Source of the DNA: Aeromicrobium yanjiei
GTDB taxonomy: Bacteria > Actinomycetota > Actinomycetes > Propionibacteriales > Nocardioidaceae
Length of the DNA stretch: 64,000 bases
Direction of reading: 5' to 3'
Assembly: GCF_009649075.1 (NCBI RefSeq)
Contig: NZ_CP045737.1
Location: 2,728,001-2,792,000, forward strand
Under the pieces are notes generated by a model. That model searched no databases. It was not told the DNA's origin and saw nothing but the letters and a program-made list of their open reading frames with translations. The position numbers were made by a program, and so were the translations under genes. This document shows, one piece after another, positions 44,625 to 54,253 of this stretch (within the stretch, counting starts at the first letter, position 1; every line of letters begins with the position of its first letter).

Positions 44625-46109
44625 TCAGCGTCCGTGCGACAGCAGGGGGTCCCCGAGCTCCCTGACCGAGGCCCGGGCTCCGTGGTCGCGCAGCCCTTGC
44701 ATCGCCGTCACGTACGCGGTCACGAACCGCTCGTCGTCCCGGACACCTTCGAACATCGAGAGCGACAGCATCGCGGCGGGATCGCCGTCCTGTCTCGTGG
44801 CCGCCGTGGTGATCTCGTCGTGCCGGACGTCGACGAGCTCGAGCGGCCGACCTTCGTCGTCGACGCCCTCGGCGTAGCGCGCCCACCCCGCGAGGGCCAG
44901 CACCGCGCGGTCGATCTCGCCGCCCGCCGCGAGCTGGGCACGCAGGACGGGAAGCAGGAACTTTGGCAGCCGCTCCGATCCGTCGACGCACTGACGGGCC
45001 AGCGTGTCGGCGATGTGGGCGTTGCCGAACCGCTGCATGAGCGTGGCCCGGTAGGCGGCGAAGTCGACGTCGGGCACGGGCTCGAGGGTCGGCTGTCCCT
45101 CGTGCTCCATGTAGCCCTCGACCAGCGCCGCGAAGTCCTCGTCGTGGGCGGCGTCGTGGACGTGGGTCAGCCCGGCGAGCGATCCGAGGTAGCCCATGAC
45201 CTGGTGGCTCGCGTTCAGCAGACGCAGCTTCATGAGCTCGTGGGGGCGGACGTCGTCGACCACGGTCACCCCGACGCCCTCGAGGTCGGGCCGGCCAGCG
45301 CTGAACTCGTCACTGATGACCCACTGGAGGTAGGGCTCGCAGGTCACCGGACGCGCGTCGTCGATGCCGAACCGCTCCGCCAGGAACTCGCGGTCCGCAT
45401 CGGTCGTCACCGGGGTGATGCGGTCGACCATGCTGTGGGGAAAGGCGACGCGCTGCTCGATCCACGCGGCCAGCTCGTCATCGCGCAGAGCCGCGAAACC
45501 CTGGATCGCCCGACGGGCCACGGCGCCGTTGGCCTCGATGTTGTCGCACGAGACGACCGTGAACGGCTCCAGACCGCGCCGGCGACGGCGGTCGAGCGCC
45601 TCGGCGACGATGCCGAACACCGTCGCGGGCGTCGCACCCGGCTCGAGATCCGCCGTGACCGCCGGGGCGTCGGCGTCGAACTCCCCGTCCCCGCCGATCA
45701 GGTTGTAGCCGCCCTCGGTGATCGTCAGCGACACGATGCGGGTCGCCTCTGCCGCCATCTTCTCGATGGCGGCCTCGGTGTCGTCGGGCGCGTACAGGAA
45801 GTCCACGATCGAGCCGATGACGCGCGCCTGCACGTCGCCGTCAGGGTGTCGCTCCACCACGGTGTAGAGGTGGTCCTGCGCCGCGAGCGCCGCCTGCATC
45901 TCCCGGTCCGGCGGGAGCAGACCCACGCCACAGATGCCCCATTCCGTCGCGCCGGCCTCGAGGAGCCGGTCGACGAAGACCGCCTGGTGCGAGCGGTGGA
46001 ACCCGCCGACCCCCACGTGCACGATGCCCGGCGACACCGCCGAACGCTCGTAGGTCGGCCTCGCGACCTCAGGTGGCAGGTCTGCCAACGACGCGTCGCT
46101 CAGCCTCAT
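44625..46109 (-). CDS. Mannitol dehydrogenase family protein (PSLDR)
   Basis: This 494-residue NAD(P)-dependent polyol or hexuronate dehydrogenase is of the long-chain mannitol dehydrogenase family. N-terminal VHVGVGGFHRSHQAVFVDRL binds the cofactor; SLTITEGGYNL and VVSCDNIEANG follow; the catalytic Lys is in ELMKLRLLNASHQVMGYLG (K-x5-N-x2-H pattern). It fits mannitol 2-dehydrogenase or fructuronate reductase equally well. It is convergent with the LacI gene and has no polyol transporter next to it, so its place in the rhamnose region may be incidental. Confidence 0.85.
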   Translation of the reverse strand: MRLSDASLADLPPEVARPTYERSAVSPGIVHVGVGGFHRSHQAVFVDRLLEAGATEWGICGVGLLPPDREMQAALAAQDHLYTVVERHPDGDVQARVIGSIVDFLYAPDDTEAAIEKMAAEATRIVSLTITEGGYNLIGGDGEFDADAPAVTADLEPGATPATVFGIVAEALDRRRRRGLEPFTVVSCDNIEANGAVARRAIQGFAALRDDELAAWIEQRVAFPHSMVDRITPVTTDADREFLAERFGIDDARPVTCEPYLQWVISDEFSAGRPDLEGVGVTVVDDVRPHELMKLRLLNASHQVMGYLGSLAGLTHVHDAAHDEDFAALVEGYMEHEGQPTLEPVPDVDFAAYRATLMQRFGNAHIADTLARQCVDGSERLPKFLLPVLRAQLAAGGEIDRAVLALAGWARYAEGVDDEGRPLELVDVRHDEITTAATRQDGDPAAMLSLSMFEGVRDDERFVTAYVTAMQGLRDHGARASVRELGDPLLSHGR

Positions 46110-46155
46110 GGAGTCATCATGGCTCAGCGCCGCCGCATCCGCAGCCGAGCGCCCG

Positions 46156-47082
46156 TCAGGAGACCATGTCCCACGCGATGCCGTCGAGGATGTCGTGCTC
46201 GCTGACCACCAGCGTGTCGGTCTCCAGGGGCAGCAGCTCGATCAGCCGGTCCAGGATCAGTGCGCCGCCGCCGATGACGTCGGCTCGGCCCGGGTGCATG
46301 AACGGCAGGGCGCGCCGGTCCGCGACGGACATGCCGACGAGCGACAGGCACGCGGCCTGCACGTCCTCCAGGGCCAGCTTCGCGCCGTGAATGATCGCCG
46401 AGTCGTACGACGGCAGGCCGAGCGAGTGCGCGGCGACGGTCGTGATCGTGCCGGCCACCCCCACGAACGAGCTGATCGGGGCGAGGCCCGCGAGCACGGG
46501 ACGGAAGACGTCGTCGAGGTGGGTCATGCAGTCGGCGACCTCGTTGACGCGTGCGGGGTCACCTGCGAGGAACCGCTCGGTCAGCCGCACGGATCCCACG
46601 TCGAGCGACACCGACCACTCGATCTCGTCGGCCGTGCCGACCACGAGCTCGGTCGATCCACCGCCGATGTCCACCACGAGGGTCCGCACCTGCTCCAGGT
46701 CGCGGGTCGCCCCGAGGAAGGACGCGCGGGCCTCGTCGACACCCGCGAGCACCACCGGTCGTACGCCGAGGATGCCCTCGACCGCGTCCTCGAGCTCGGC
46801 ACCGTTGTCGGCGTCGCGCATCGCGGACGTCGCACAGAACCTGATGTCCGAGACGCCGAACATCGCGATGAGCTCGGCGTACTCGCGCGTGGCCTGCAGC
46901 GTACGCGCGACGGCCTCGTCCGCGAGGTGCCCCGTGCGGTCCACTCCCTCCCCCAGCCTGACGACGCGCATCTCGCGCAGCAGGTCCGTCTTGGTCTCCC
47001 CGTCGATGTCGCTGACCAGGAGGCGGATGGAGTTGGTGCCACAGTCGATCGCCGCAACGCGGCGACGGGGGTCGGCAGGCAT
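46156..47082 (-). CDS. ppx: Ppx/GppA family exopolyphosphatase
   Basis: This 308-residue ASKHA phosphatase is short like actinobacterial Ppx1. Phosphate loop 1 is AAIDCGTNSIRLLV, followed by FCATSAMRDADN, phosphate loop 2 VVDIGGGSTELVVG, and VGVAGTITTVAAHSL. It degrades polyphosphate or pppGpp. A -10 box TACGAT 7 bases before the ATG gives it its own leaderless promoter. In most actinomycetes it follows DUF501 directly; here the dicarboxylate symporter gene lies between. Confidence 0.9.
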   Translation of the reverse strand: MPADPRRRVAAIDCGTNSIRLLVSDIDGETKTDLLREMRVVRLGEGVDRTGHLADEAVARTLQATREYAELIAMFGVSDIRFCATSAMRDADNGAELEDAVEGILGVRPVVLAGVDEARASFLGATRDLEQVRTLVVDIGGGSTELVVGTADEIEWSVSLDVGSVRLTERFLAGDPARVNEVADCMTHLDDVFRPVLAGLAPISSFVGVAGTITTVAAHSLGLPSYDSAIIHGAKLALEDVQAACLSLVGMSVADRRALPFMHPGRADVIGGGALILDRLIELLPLETDTLVVSEHDILDGIAWDMVS

Positions 47083-47089
47083 GGCGATG

Positions 47090-47095
47090 ATCGTA
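47090..47095 (-). promoter_or_regulatory. Leaderless -10 box (TACGAT) for ppx
   Basis: On the minus strand TACGAT is followed by 7 bases and ATG 47082. The amino-acid permease at 54056 has the same box and spacing. Confidence 0.5.
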
Positions 47096-47114
47096 TCGGC
47101 TGCCGCGGGAGGCG

Positions 47115-48449
47115 TCAGGCGGGCGTCACCTGGCGCTGCTCCTCCTCGTCCGGTGAGTCCAGCATCGTCGCCTCGTCGAAGGGCCGCTCCCCCGCCAGCA
47201 CGGCATCGAGCTGGGCCCGGTCGAGCGAGCCGGTCCAGTGACCCACGAGCACGGTCGCGATGCTGTTGCCCGCGAAGTTCGTCAGAGCCCGCGCCTCGGA
47301 CATGAACCGGTCGATCCCGACGATCAGGCCGACGCCCTCGACCAGGTCGGGTCGGTGGGAGTTGAGGCCGCCGGCCAGGGTGGCCAGGCCCGCGCCCGAG
47401 ACGCCGGCGGCTCCCTTCGAGGCGATGATCATGAAGACCAGCAGCGAGATCTGCTCGCCGATCGACAGCGGGTCACCCATCGCCTCCGCCACGAACAGCG
47501 AGGCCATCGTGAGGTAGATCGCGGTGCCGTCGAGGTTGAACGAGTAGCCGGTCGGCACCACGACCCCGACCGTCGTGCGGTCGACGCCGGCATGCTCCAT
47601 CTTGGCGATCAGCCGCGGGAGCGCAGACTCCGAGGACGACGTCGAGACGATCAGCAGGAACTCGCGGCCGAGATACCTCAGCAGGGAGAACACGCTGACG
47701 CCGGAGGCGACCCGCAGCAGCGTCCCGAGGATGCCGAAGACGAACAGGACGCAGGTGATGTAGAACGCGATCATCACCATGGCGAGGCTCTTGAGCGCGT
47801 CCACGCCCGTGGCCCCGACGACCGCCGCCATCGCACCGAAGGCGCCGATCGGCGCGAGCCACATGATCATCGCGAGGATCCGGAACACGACCCTCTGGAT
47901 GTGCTCGATGCCCGTGAGGACGGGTTGGCCGGCCGAGCCCATGGCCTGCAGCGCGAAGCCGAACAGCAGCGCGACGAAGAGGGTCTGCAGGACCTCGCCG
48001 GACGTCAGGGCCGAGACCAGGGTGTCGGGGACGATGCCGAGGACGAAGTCCCAGCCGCTCTCCTTCTCCCCCACCTGCTCGGCGCCTGCGGACCGCAGCT
48101 CGTCAGTGAGGTTCAGGCCCTCGCCGGGCTTGATCAGGTTGCCGACGACCAGGCCGATCGCCAGGGCGAACGTGGACATCGTGATGAAGTAGCCGAGCGC
48201 GAGACCGCCGACCTTGCCGACCTGCGCCGCGCTCGCGACCGAACCGACCCCGAGGACGATCGTGCAGAAGATGACCGGCGAGATCATCATCTTGACCAGG
48301 TTGACGAACAGGTCACCCAGGGGCTGCAGCTTGACTGCGAAGTCCGGGACGACGATGCCGAGGGTGATGCCGGCGACGACCGCCACGATCACGCCGATGT
48401 AGAGGTAGTGGCTGCGATCCTTGCGGACCTTGGGCGTGCTGCTGCTCAT
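47115..48449 (-). CDS. Dicarboxylate/amino acid:cation symporter (DAACS family)
   Basis: This 444-residue membrane protein is of the GltP/DctA type with eight helices and two re-entrant hairpins. Signatures include KMMISPVIFCTIVLGVGSVA, the Ser-rich hairpin VSTSSSESALPRLI, GVVVPTGYSFNLDGTAIYLT (the NLDGT metal/substrate site) and KGAAGVSGAGLATLA. It imports C4-dicarboxylates or acidic amino acids with H+ or Na+. ATG 48449 has GGAG 6 bases upstream. It sits inserted between DUF501 and ppx. Confidence 0.9.
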   Translation of the reverse strand: MSSSTPKVRKDRSHYLYIGVIVAVVAGITLGIVVPDFAVKLQPLGDLFVNLVKMMISPVIFCTIVLGVGSVASAAQVGKVGGLALGYFITMSTFALAIGLVVGNLIKPGEGLNLTDELRSAGAEQVGEKESGWDFVLGIVPDTLVSALTSGEVLQTLFVALLFGFALQAMGSAGQPVLTGIEHIQRVVFRILAMIMWLAPIGAFGAMAAVVGATGVDALKSLAMVMIAFYITCVLFVFGILGTLLRVASGVSVFSLLRYLGREFLLIVSTSSSESALPRLIAKMEHAGVDRTTVGVVVPTGYSFNLDGTAIYLTMASLFVAEAMGDPLSIGEQISLLVFMIIASKGAAGVSGAGLATLAGGLNSHRPDLVEGVGLIVGIDRFMSEARALTNFAGNSIATVLVGHWTGSLDRAQLDAVLAGERPFDEATMLDSPDEEEQRQVTPA

Positions 48450-48489
48450 GGACGCTCCCGGGGACGTGACGGGGGTCACAGCCCCCCGA

Positions 48490-48518
48490 CTGCCCCCATC
48501 CTCACCCGGATGGGGCAG
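48490..48518 (-). terminator. Hairpin after the eno-ftsB-DUF501 operon
   Basis: CTGCCCCCATCC pairs with GGATGGGGCAG (one bulged C) around a 6-base loop, 15 bases past the DUF501 stop. It probably separates the eno operon from the symporter gene. Confidence 0.6.
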
Positions 48519-48533
48519 GGGCGCACGTGCAGA

Positions 48534-49055
48534 TCAGTCGGCGGCGGGATCGGGGTCGGGCTCGACCCAGTCCGCGGCACACGGGGTGCCTTCCCACCAC
48601 GCGCCGAGCAGCTCGATCGTCTCGTCGCCCAGCGGGTTGACCCCGGGACCCTTCGCGAGCGAGTGGGCCACCAGGACGTGCAGGCACTTGACGCGGGTCG
48701 GCATGCCGCCGGCCGAGATGCCCGCGATCTCCGGGACGTGGCCGAGGGCCTCGCGCTCGGCGAGGTACGACTCGTGGGCGCGCGCGTAGTGGGCCGCGAG
48801 CTCTGGGTCGTCGGCGATGCGCTGGGTCATCTCGCGCATGAGACCCGACGCCTCGAGCGTGCCGATCTCGCCCGCGAGGCGCGGGCACGTGAGGTAGAAC
48901 ATCGTCGGGAACGGGGTGCCGTCGTCGAGGCGCGGCTCGGTCTTGACGACGTTGGGGTGCCCCGAGGGGCAGCGCGACATGATCTCGAGAATGCCCCGCG
49001 GGGGGCGGCCGAGCTGCTCGGCGACGGCATCGAGGTCGGTCTGGGCGACGTTCAC
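48534..49055 (-). CDS. DUF501 domain-containing protein
   Basis: This 173-residue protein has the DUF501 motifs: QLGRPPRGILEIMSRCPSGH, VVKTEPRLDDGTPFPTMFYL then TCPRL, and RVKCLHVLVAHSLAKGPGVN-P near the end, with conserved Cys and His residues that could hold a metal. The family is nearly always found with ftsB/divIC and ppx in actinobacteria; its function is unknown. Start GTG 49055 overlaps the ftsB stop (GTGA). Confidence 0.9.
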   Translation of the reverse strand: MNVAQTDLDAVAEQLGRPPRGILEIMSRCPSGHPNVVKTEPRLDDGTPFPTMFYLTCPRLAGEIGTLEASGLMREMTQRIADDPELAAHYARAHESYLAEREALGHVPEIAGISAGGMPTRVKCLHVLVAHSLAKGPGVNPLGDETIELLGAWWEGTPCAADWVEPDPDPAAD

Positions 49056-49624
49056 TGGTCCTTCAGCACCTTGTCCGGGTCGGGGGTCGTGGTGGGGCGC
49101 GGCTTCGGGTCCTTGCCGGACTCCTTGACGCTTCCCCAGAGCTTGTCGTACCACTGCGGCTGCTCGGCCTCCGGCGGGGCGTCGAGGGTCGGGACGTCCG
49201 CACCCTGCACCTTGCCGTCGCTGCCGATCACGCGGTAGCCCACCTCACCGGGCGAGACCCAGCCGAAGCGTTCCTTGGCCTGCTGCTTGACGTACGCGGG
49301 ATCGTTCCAGCGTTGCTTCTGGTCCTCGAGCTCGGCGATGTCGTCGCGGGTCGAGGCGATCTGCGCGCGCGTCTGCTGGATCTCGCCTCGCTGCTGCCAC
49401 CACGCGTGCAGCGTCGAGGTGTAGGACGCGAGCAGCAGCAGCACGACTGCGAGCAGCACGATCGCGCGCGTGGTCAGCCGCGGCACGGACGCCGCAGAGA
49501 TGCCCGGCCGCGACGGCGAGTCGGGCCGGTCGGCCGGACGCGCACCCCGCTGCCCGGTCGGCTTCCCCGTGGGTGCTCCCCCACGAGGCGGCCGACCGGG
49601 ACCGCGAGGTGAACGTGCGGCCAT
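49052..49624 (-). CDS. ftsB: Septum formation initiator, FtsB/DivIC family
   Basis: This 190-residue single-pass division protein has a basic, Pro/Arg-rich cytoplasmic N-terminus (about 1-50), one membrane helix (about 53-70), and a coiled coil outside (about 75-105: GEIQQTRAQIASTRDDIAEL) followed by ERFGWVSPGEVGYRVI, the usual family end. The C-terminal tail is Pro/Asp-rich. It joins the FtsQ-FtsL complex at the septum. It lies 3 bases after eno and overlaps DUF501. Confidence 0.9.
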   Translation of the reverse strand: MAARSPRGPGRPPRGGAPTGKPTGQRGARPADRPDSPSRPGISAASVPRLTTRAIVLLAVVLLLLASYTSTLHAWWQQRGEIQQTRAQIASTRDDIAELEDQKQRWNDPAYVKQQAKERFGWVSPGEVGYRVIGSDGKVQGADVPTLDAPPEAEQPQWYDKLWGSVKESGKDPKPRPTTTPDPDKVLKDQ

Positions 49625-49627
49625 GGG

Positions 49628-50944
<1,317 letters not shown>

Positions 50945-51868
50945 CTAGTCCCGCGGCGCCTGCACTCCGACCCGCCTCGCCCGGGGGTCCTGGACGAGCC
51001 GGCGCACGGCCTGGCGCAGCGTCTCCTCGGCGTCCAGGCCCTGCGCTCGCGCCTCGGCCACGAGCGCGAGCAGGCGCGACCCGAGATCGTCGCCCGACAC
51101 GTCGACGTCACCCAGGCGACCGATGATCTTGTCGGCGTACGCCAGGGCGGGCAGCGTGGCGGGGACGCCCTCGAGGGGCGAGGACCGCTGCTTCTCGCTG
51201 GCCTTGAGCCGCTGCCAGGCGGCATCGACCTCCTCCGGCGTGCTCGCCGCTCCGTCCGCGAAGACGTGGGGGCTGCGACGGATCAGCTTGGCCGTGATGC
51301 CCGCCGCGACGTCGTCGATGTCCCAGCCGCCGCCCTCCTCGGCCGATTCCTCGGCCGCGATCCGCGCGTGGAACACGATCTGCATCAGGAGATCGCCGAG
51401 CTCCTCGCGCAGGTGCTCGCCGTCGCCGCTGTCGAGGGCCTCGAGCGTCTCGTGCGCCTCCTCCAGCAGGTAGCGGCTGAGGCTCGCGTGCGTCTGCCGG
51501 CTCGTCCACGGGCACTCCCGCCGCAGCCGGTCCATGACCTCGACGACGTCCAGCAGGGCCGAGCCCGGCAGGTCGTACGAGCCGAACACCACCTCGACCG
51601 ACTCCTCGTCCGATGCGGAGCCGCCCATCAGGTCGTCCGCAACCGCGCGGGCCCAGGCGGCATCACCCACGGGGGCGATCCACACCGTGCCCGGGTCGAG
51701 CGACGGCGTCCCCGGCGTGACCTCGACGGCCACCCCGGAGGCGATGACGGCCCGCACGTGCGGTCCGTCCTCGGCTGCGCGCACGACGGTCGCCGCTCGC
51801 AGCGCGTCCCACGCCGCGAGCGTGAGGATGCCCGGCGCGACGCGCGGGCTGAGGACCAGGATCTGCAT
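50945..51868 (-). CDS. mazG: MazG family nucleoside triphosphate pyrophosphohydrolase
   Basis: This 307-residue protein has a C-terminal MazG domain with the metal-binding ExxE...ExxD helices (YLLEEAHETLEALDSGDG, LREELGDLLMQIVFHARIA). The N-terminal half (about 1-100) resembles the short extra region of actinobacterial MazG. It cleans nucleotide pools of dNTPs and oxidised or non-canonical NTPs. ATG 51868 shares one base with the lipoprotein stop (TGATG), so the two are coupled. It lies upstream of eno in the same direction. Confidence 0.9.
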   Translation of the reverse strand: MQILVLSPRVAPGILTLAAWDALRAATVVRAAEDGPHVRAVIASGVAVEVTPGTPSLDPGTVWIAPVGDAAWARAVADDLMGGSASDEESVEVVFGSYDLPGSALLDVVEVMDRLRRECPWTSRQTHASLSRYLLEEAHETLEALDSGDGEHLREELGDLLMQIVFHARIAAEESAEEGGGWDIDDVAAGITAKLIRRSPHVFADGAASTPEEVDAAWQRLKASEKQRSSPLEGVPATLPALAYADKIIGRLGDVDVSGDDLGSRLLALVAEARAQGLDAEETLRQAVRRLVQDPRARRVGVQAPRD

Positions 51869-52521
51869 CAGGAGCAGCGCTGCGTGTCCGGGAGCTCCTC
51901 GGCCGGCGTGGCCTCGAGATCCACCGGCGCCACCGAGATCGAGCCGGTGTCCGCACGGACCTGTCCGGACGAACTCAGGCCGAAGCGCGGTGCGAACTTC
52001 ACGTCCTCGTCCGCGAACGCCTTGGTGATCTCGTCGCGGCCGATCTGGAGCAGCTGCTGCTGATTGGCCTCCGACGGGGCCTGACCGGTCCGCTTGGCAG
52101 CCAGGGCGATCGCGATCACCGAGACCTTGTTGTCCTCCTCGATGGCCCTCGCGAGCTCGTCGACGTTCGCGTTCGGGAACGCCTTGGCGAGCTGGTCGCG
52201 CATGCTGGGCGTGACCTCCCAGGCACTGGGCCTGACGTCGAGGTCCTCCCGCTTGGCAAGGTCCTCCGCCACGACCGAGGTCGCGAGAGCCACGACCGCC
52301 TGGCGACGGATGTCGGCGTTGCTGATCGCCTGGACCGCACCTCCCTGCTGCTGCGCCGCATTGAGGGTGAGCGTGCAGTACGCCTGCGCGGTCTCGTCGA
52401 GCGTCTTCATCGAGATCGTCTTCCCGTCCACGACCGCGGCCGAACCGGGGTGGACGTTGCCGCACGCGGCGAGCGACAGGCCGGCCACGGCGAGGACGAC
52501 AGCACGTACGCGAGTGAGCAT
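51868..52521 (-). CDS. SurA-like N-terminal domain lipoprotein
   Basis: This 217-residue protein has a signal peptide and lipobox LAAC (Cys near residue 20). The rest resembles the helical SurA N-terminal (SurA_N) chaperone domain and has no PPIase domain. It usually lies next to mazG in actinobacteria. ATG 52521 is chosen because TAGTCT sits exactly 6 bases upstream; a GTG two codons earlier would fall between box and start. It probably assists folding of secreted proteins outside the membrane (inference). Confidence 0.75.
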   Translation of the reverse strand: MLTRVRAVVLAVAGLSLAACGNVHPGSAAVVDGKTISMKTLDETAQAYCTLTLNAAQQQGGAVQAISNADIRRQAVVALATSVVAEDLAKREDLDVRPSAWEVTPSMRDQLAKAFPNANVDELARAIEEDNKVSVIAIALAAKRTGQAPSEANQQQLLQIGRDEITKAFADEDVKFAPRFGLSSSGQVRADTGSISVAPVDLEATPAEELPDTQRCS

Positions 52522-52527
52522 GGTCAC

Positions 52528-52533
52528 AGACTA
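52528..52533 (-). promoter_or_regulatory. Leaderless -10 box (TAGTCT) for the lipoprotein-mazG operon
   Basis: On the minus strand TAGTCT is followed by GTGACC and ATG 52521. It sits in the 23-base gap after the permease gene and gives the downstream genes their own promoter. Confidence 0.5.
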
Positions 52534-52544
52534 TCCGCGCGGGG

Positions 52545-54056
52545 TCACCGGTCGGCGCCGTCCCTCTCGAGAGGGATCTTCGTGTGCAGCTTGGAGTGGT
52601 GCCGGCCGTACGCCAGGTAGACGATCAGGCCGAGCGCGAGCCACACCAGGAACCGCAGCCAGGTCTCCACGGCCAGGTTGGTCATCAGCGCGATGCACAG
52701 CACCCCCGACACGACCGGGAGCAGCGGCACCTGCGGGGTGCGGAAGGGCCGCTTCATCCGCGGCTTGGTGCGACGGAGCACGACGACGGCCACCGACACG
52801 ACGAGGAAGGCGAACAGGGTGCCGATCGACACCATCTCGGCGAGCACCGCGAGCGGCACGAATGCGGCCAGGACCGCGACCGCGACGGTCGTCCCGACCG
52901 TGATGACGACGGGGGTCTGGTACTTCGGGTGGATCCGGCCGATCGCCGGCGGGAGCAGCCCGTCGCGGCACAGCGCGAAACCGATGCGGCCCATCGCGAC
53001 GATGTCGACCAGGATCACCGACGTCAGGCCCGCGACCGCAGCCGTCCCGATGATGATGCTGGCCCAGCCGAGACCCGCCTGGTCGAAGGCGTCGGCGAGC
53101 GGCTCGCCCGTGCTCAGCCGGGTGTACTTGACCATGCCGGTCAGCACGAAGCAGACGGCCACGTAGAGCACGGTGCAGACGATCAGGGTGCCGATGAGCC
53201 CGCGTGGCATGTCCTTGCCGGGGTTCTTCGTCTCCTCGCCGAGGTTGGCGACGGCCTCGAAGCCCGAGTAGGCGAAGAAGACGATCGCCGCCGCCACCAG
53301 CACGCCGGTCACGCCGTAGGCGGTCTGGTCGACGCCGGTGACCCACTGCCACAGGGGCTGCTTGAGCCCGCTGGCTCCCTCGACCTTCTCACTCGGGGGG
53401 ATGTACGGCTTCTGGTTGTCCATGTTCACGTAGAACAGCCCGACCGCGATGATGAACAGGCAGATCGAGACCTTGATGACCACCAGCGAGTTGGTCACCA
53501 GCTTTGACTCACGGATGCCCATCGCGGCGACGACGCCCAGGACGAGCACGATGAACACCGCACCGAGGTTGACCACGCTGTCGTCCTCGCCGAAGAACGC
53601 CCTCGGCAGGTCGAACACACCTTGCAGGTAGCCCGACCAGCCACGTGCCACGACGGCGGCGCCGAGCGCGAACTCCAGGATCAGGTCCCAGGCGATGATC
53701 CAGGCGAAGATCTCGCCGATCGTCGTGTACGCATAGGTGTACGAGCTGCCGGCGGTGGGGACGGCGGCCGCCAGCTCGGCGTAGCAGAGCGCCGCGAGCA
53801 TCGCCACGATGCCGGCGATGAGGAACGAGATCATGACCGCCGGTCCGGCATTGTCCTTCGCGGCGGTGCCGGTCAGGGTGAAGATGCCCGTACCGATGAC
53901 GATGCCGATGCCGAATCCCATGAGGTCCCACACCGTCAGTCGGCGGCTCAGCCGGGTGTGGTGGTCATCCCCGGAGGGATCGTCGTCGTTCTGGTGAATG
54001 ACGTCGTCGACGTCCTTGGTGCGCACCAGGTGCTTGAGCGATCCGCGGATGGGCAT
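52545..54056 (-). CDS. APC-family amino acid permease
   Basis: This 503-residue transporter has 12 predicted membrane segments. The substrate-binding unwound helix 1 reads GIGIVIGTGIFTLTG, helix 6 reads FFAYSGFEAVANLGEETKNP with GKDMPRG, the signature of the cationic/neutral amino acid transporter branch (YfnA/CAT-like). A soluble N-terminal tail of about 40 residues contains an acidic stretch. ATG 54056 is fixed by a TACGAT box 7 bases upstream. It lies between the lipoprotein-mazG genes and the HNH gene, an unusual place within this core block. Confidence 0.9.
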   Translation of the reverse strand: MPIRGSLKHLVRTKDVDDVIHQNDDDPSGDDHHTRLSRRLTVWDLMGFGIGIVIGTGIFTLTGTAAKDNAGPAVMISFLIAGIVAMLAALCYAELAAAVPTAGSSYTYAYTTIGEIFAWIIAWDLILEFALGAAVVARGWSGYLQGVFDLPRAFFGEDDSVVNLGAVFIVLVLGVVAAMGIRESKLVTNSLVVIKVSICLFIIAVGLFYVNMDNQKPYIPPSEKVEGASGLKQPLWQWVTGVDQTAYGVTGVLVAAAIVFFAYSGFEAVANLGEETKNPGKDMPRGLIGTLIVCTVLYVAVCFVLTGMVKYTRLSTGEPLADAFDQAGLGWASIIIGTAAVAGLTSVILVDIVAMGRIGFALCRDGLLPPAIGRIHPKYQTPVVITVGTTVAVAVLAAFVPLAVLAEMVSIGTLFAFLVVSVAVVVLRRTKPRMKRPFRTPQVPLLPVVSGVLCIALMTNLAVETWLRFLVWLALGLIVYLAYGRHHSKLHTKIPLERDGADR

Positions 54057-54063
54057 GGGGTCG

Positions 54064-54069
54064 ATCGTA
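54064..54069 (-). promoter_or_regulatory. Leaderless -10 box (TACGAT) for the amino acid permease
   Basis: On the minus strand TACGAT is followed by 7 bases and ATG 54056. It excludes a much longer in-frame start that would add 57 unrelated residues. Confidence 0.55.
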
Positions 54070-54191
54070 GACCGGCAGTTGTCGCCCGCAACTGTAGGCG
54101 ACGTGGTCCCGGTCACCCCGGCCAGCGATCGTCGGCGAATTGTGCGACGCGATTTTCTCTGGAATATCAGTAGAAATCTGGCCCAACACCC

Positions 54192-54220
54192 TTGCGGAAG
54201 ACGCGAAGGAGCACTAGAAT
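54192..54220 (+). promoter_or_regulatory. Sigma-70 promoter of the SOS-type HNH gene
   Basis: TTGCGG (54192-54197), a 17-base spacer and TAGAAT (54215-54220) form a good housekeeping promoter. The LexA box starts 1 base after the -10. Confidence 0.6.
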
Positions 54221-54221
54221 C

Positions 54222-54233
54222 GAACATATGTTC
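54222..54233. promoter_or_regulatory. LexA (SOS) box
   Basis: GAACATATGTTC is a perfect palindrome within CGAAC-N4-GTTCT, matching the actinobacterial/Gram-positive LexA consensus. It overlaps the expected transcription start of the DUF222-HNH gene, an ideal place for repression. Confidence 0.75.
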
Positions 54234-54253
54234 TAGCGGCTCTGGAGGCCCCG

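Noticed and set aside
54057-54227. Longer N-terminus for the amino acid permease
   Set aside because: It would run through the leaderless promoter and into the HNH gene promoter, and is unlike APC transporters.
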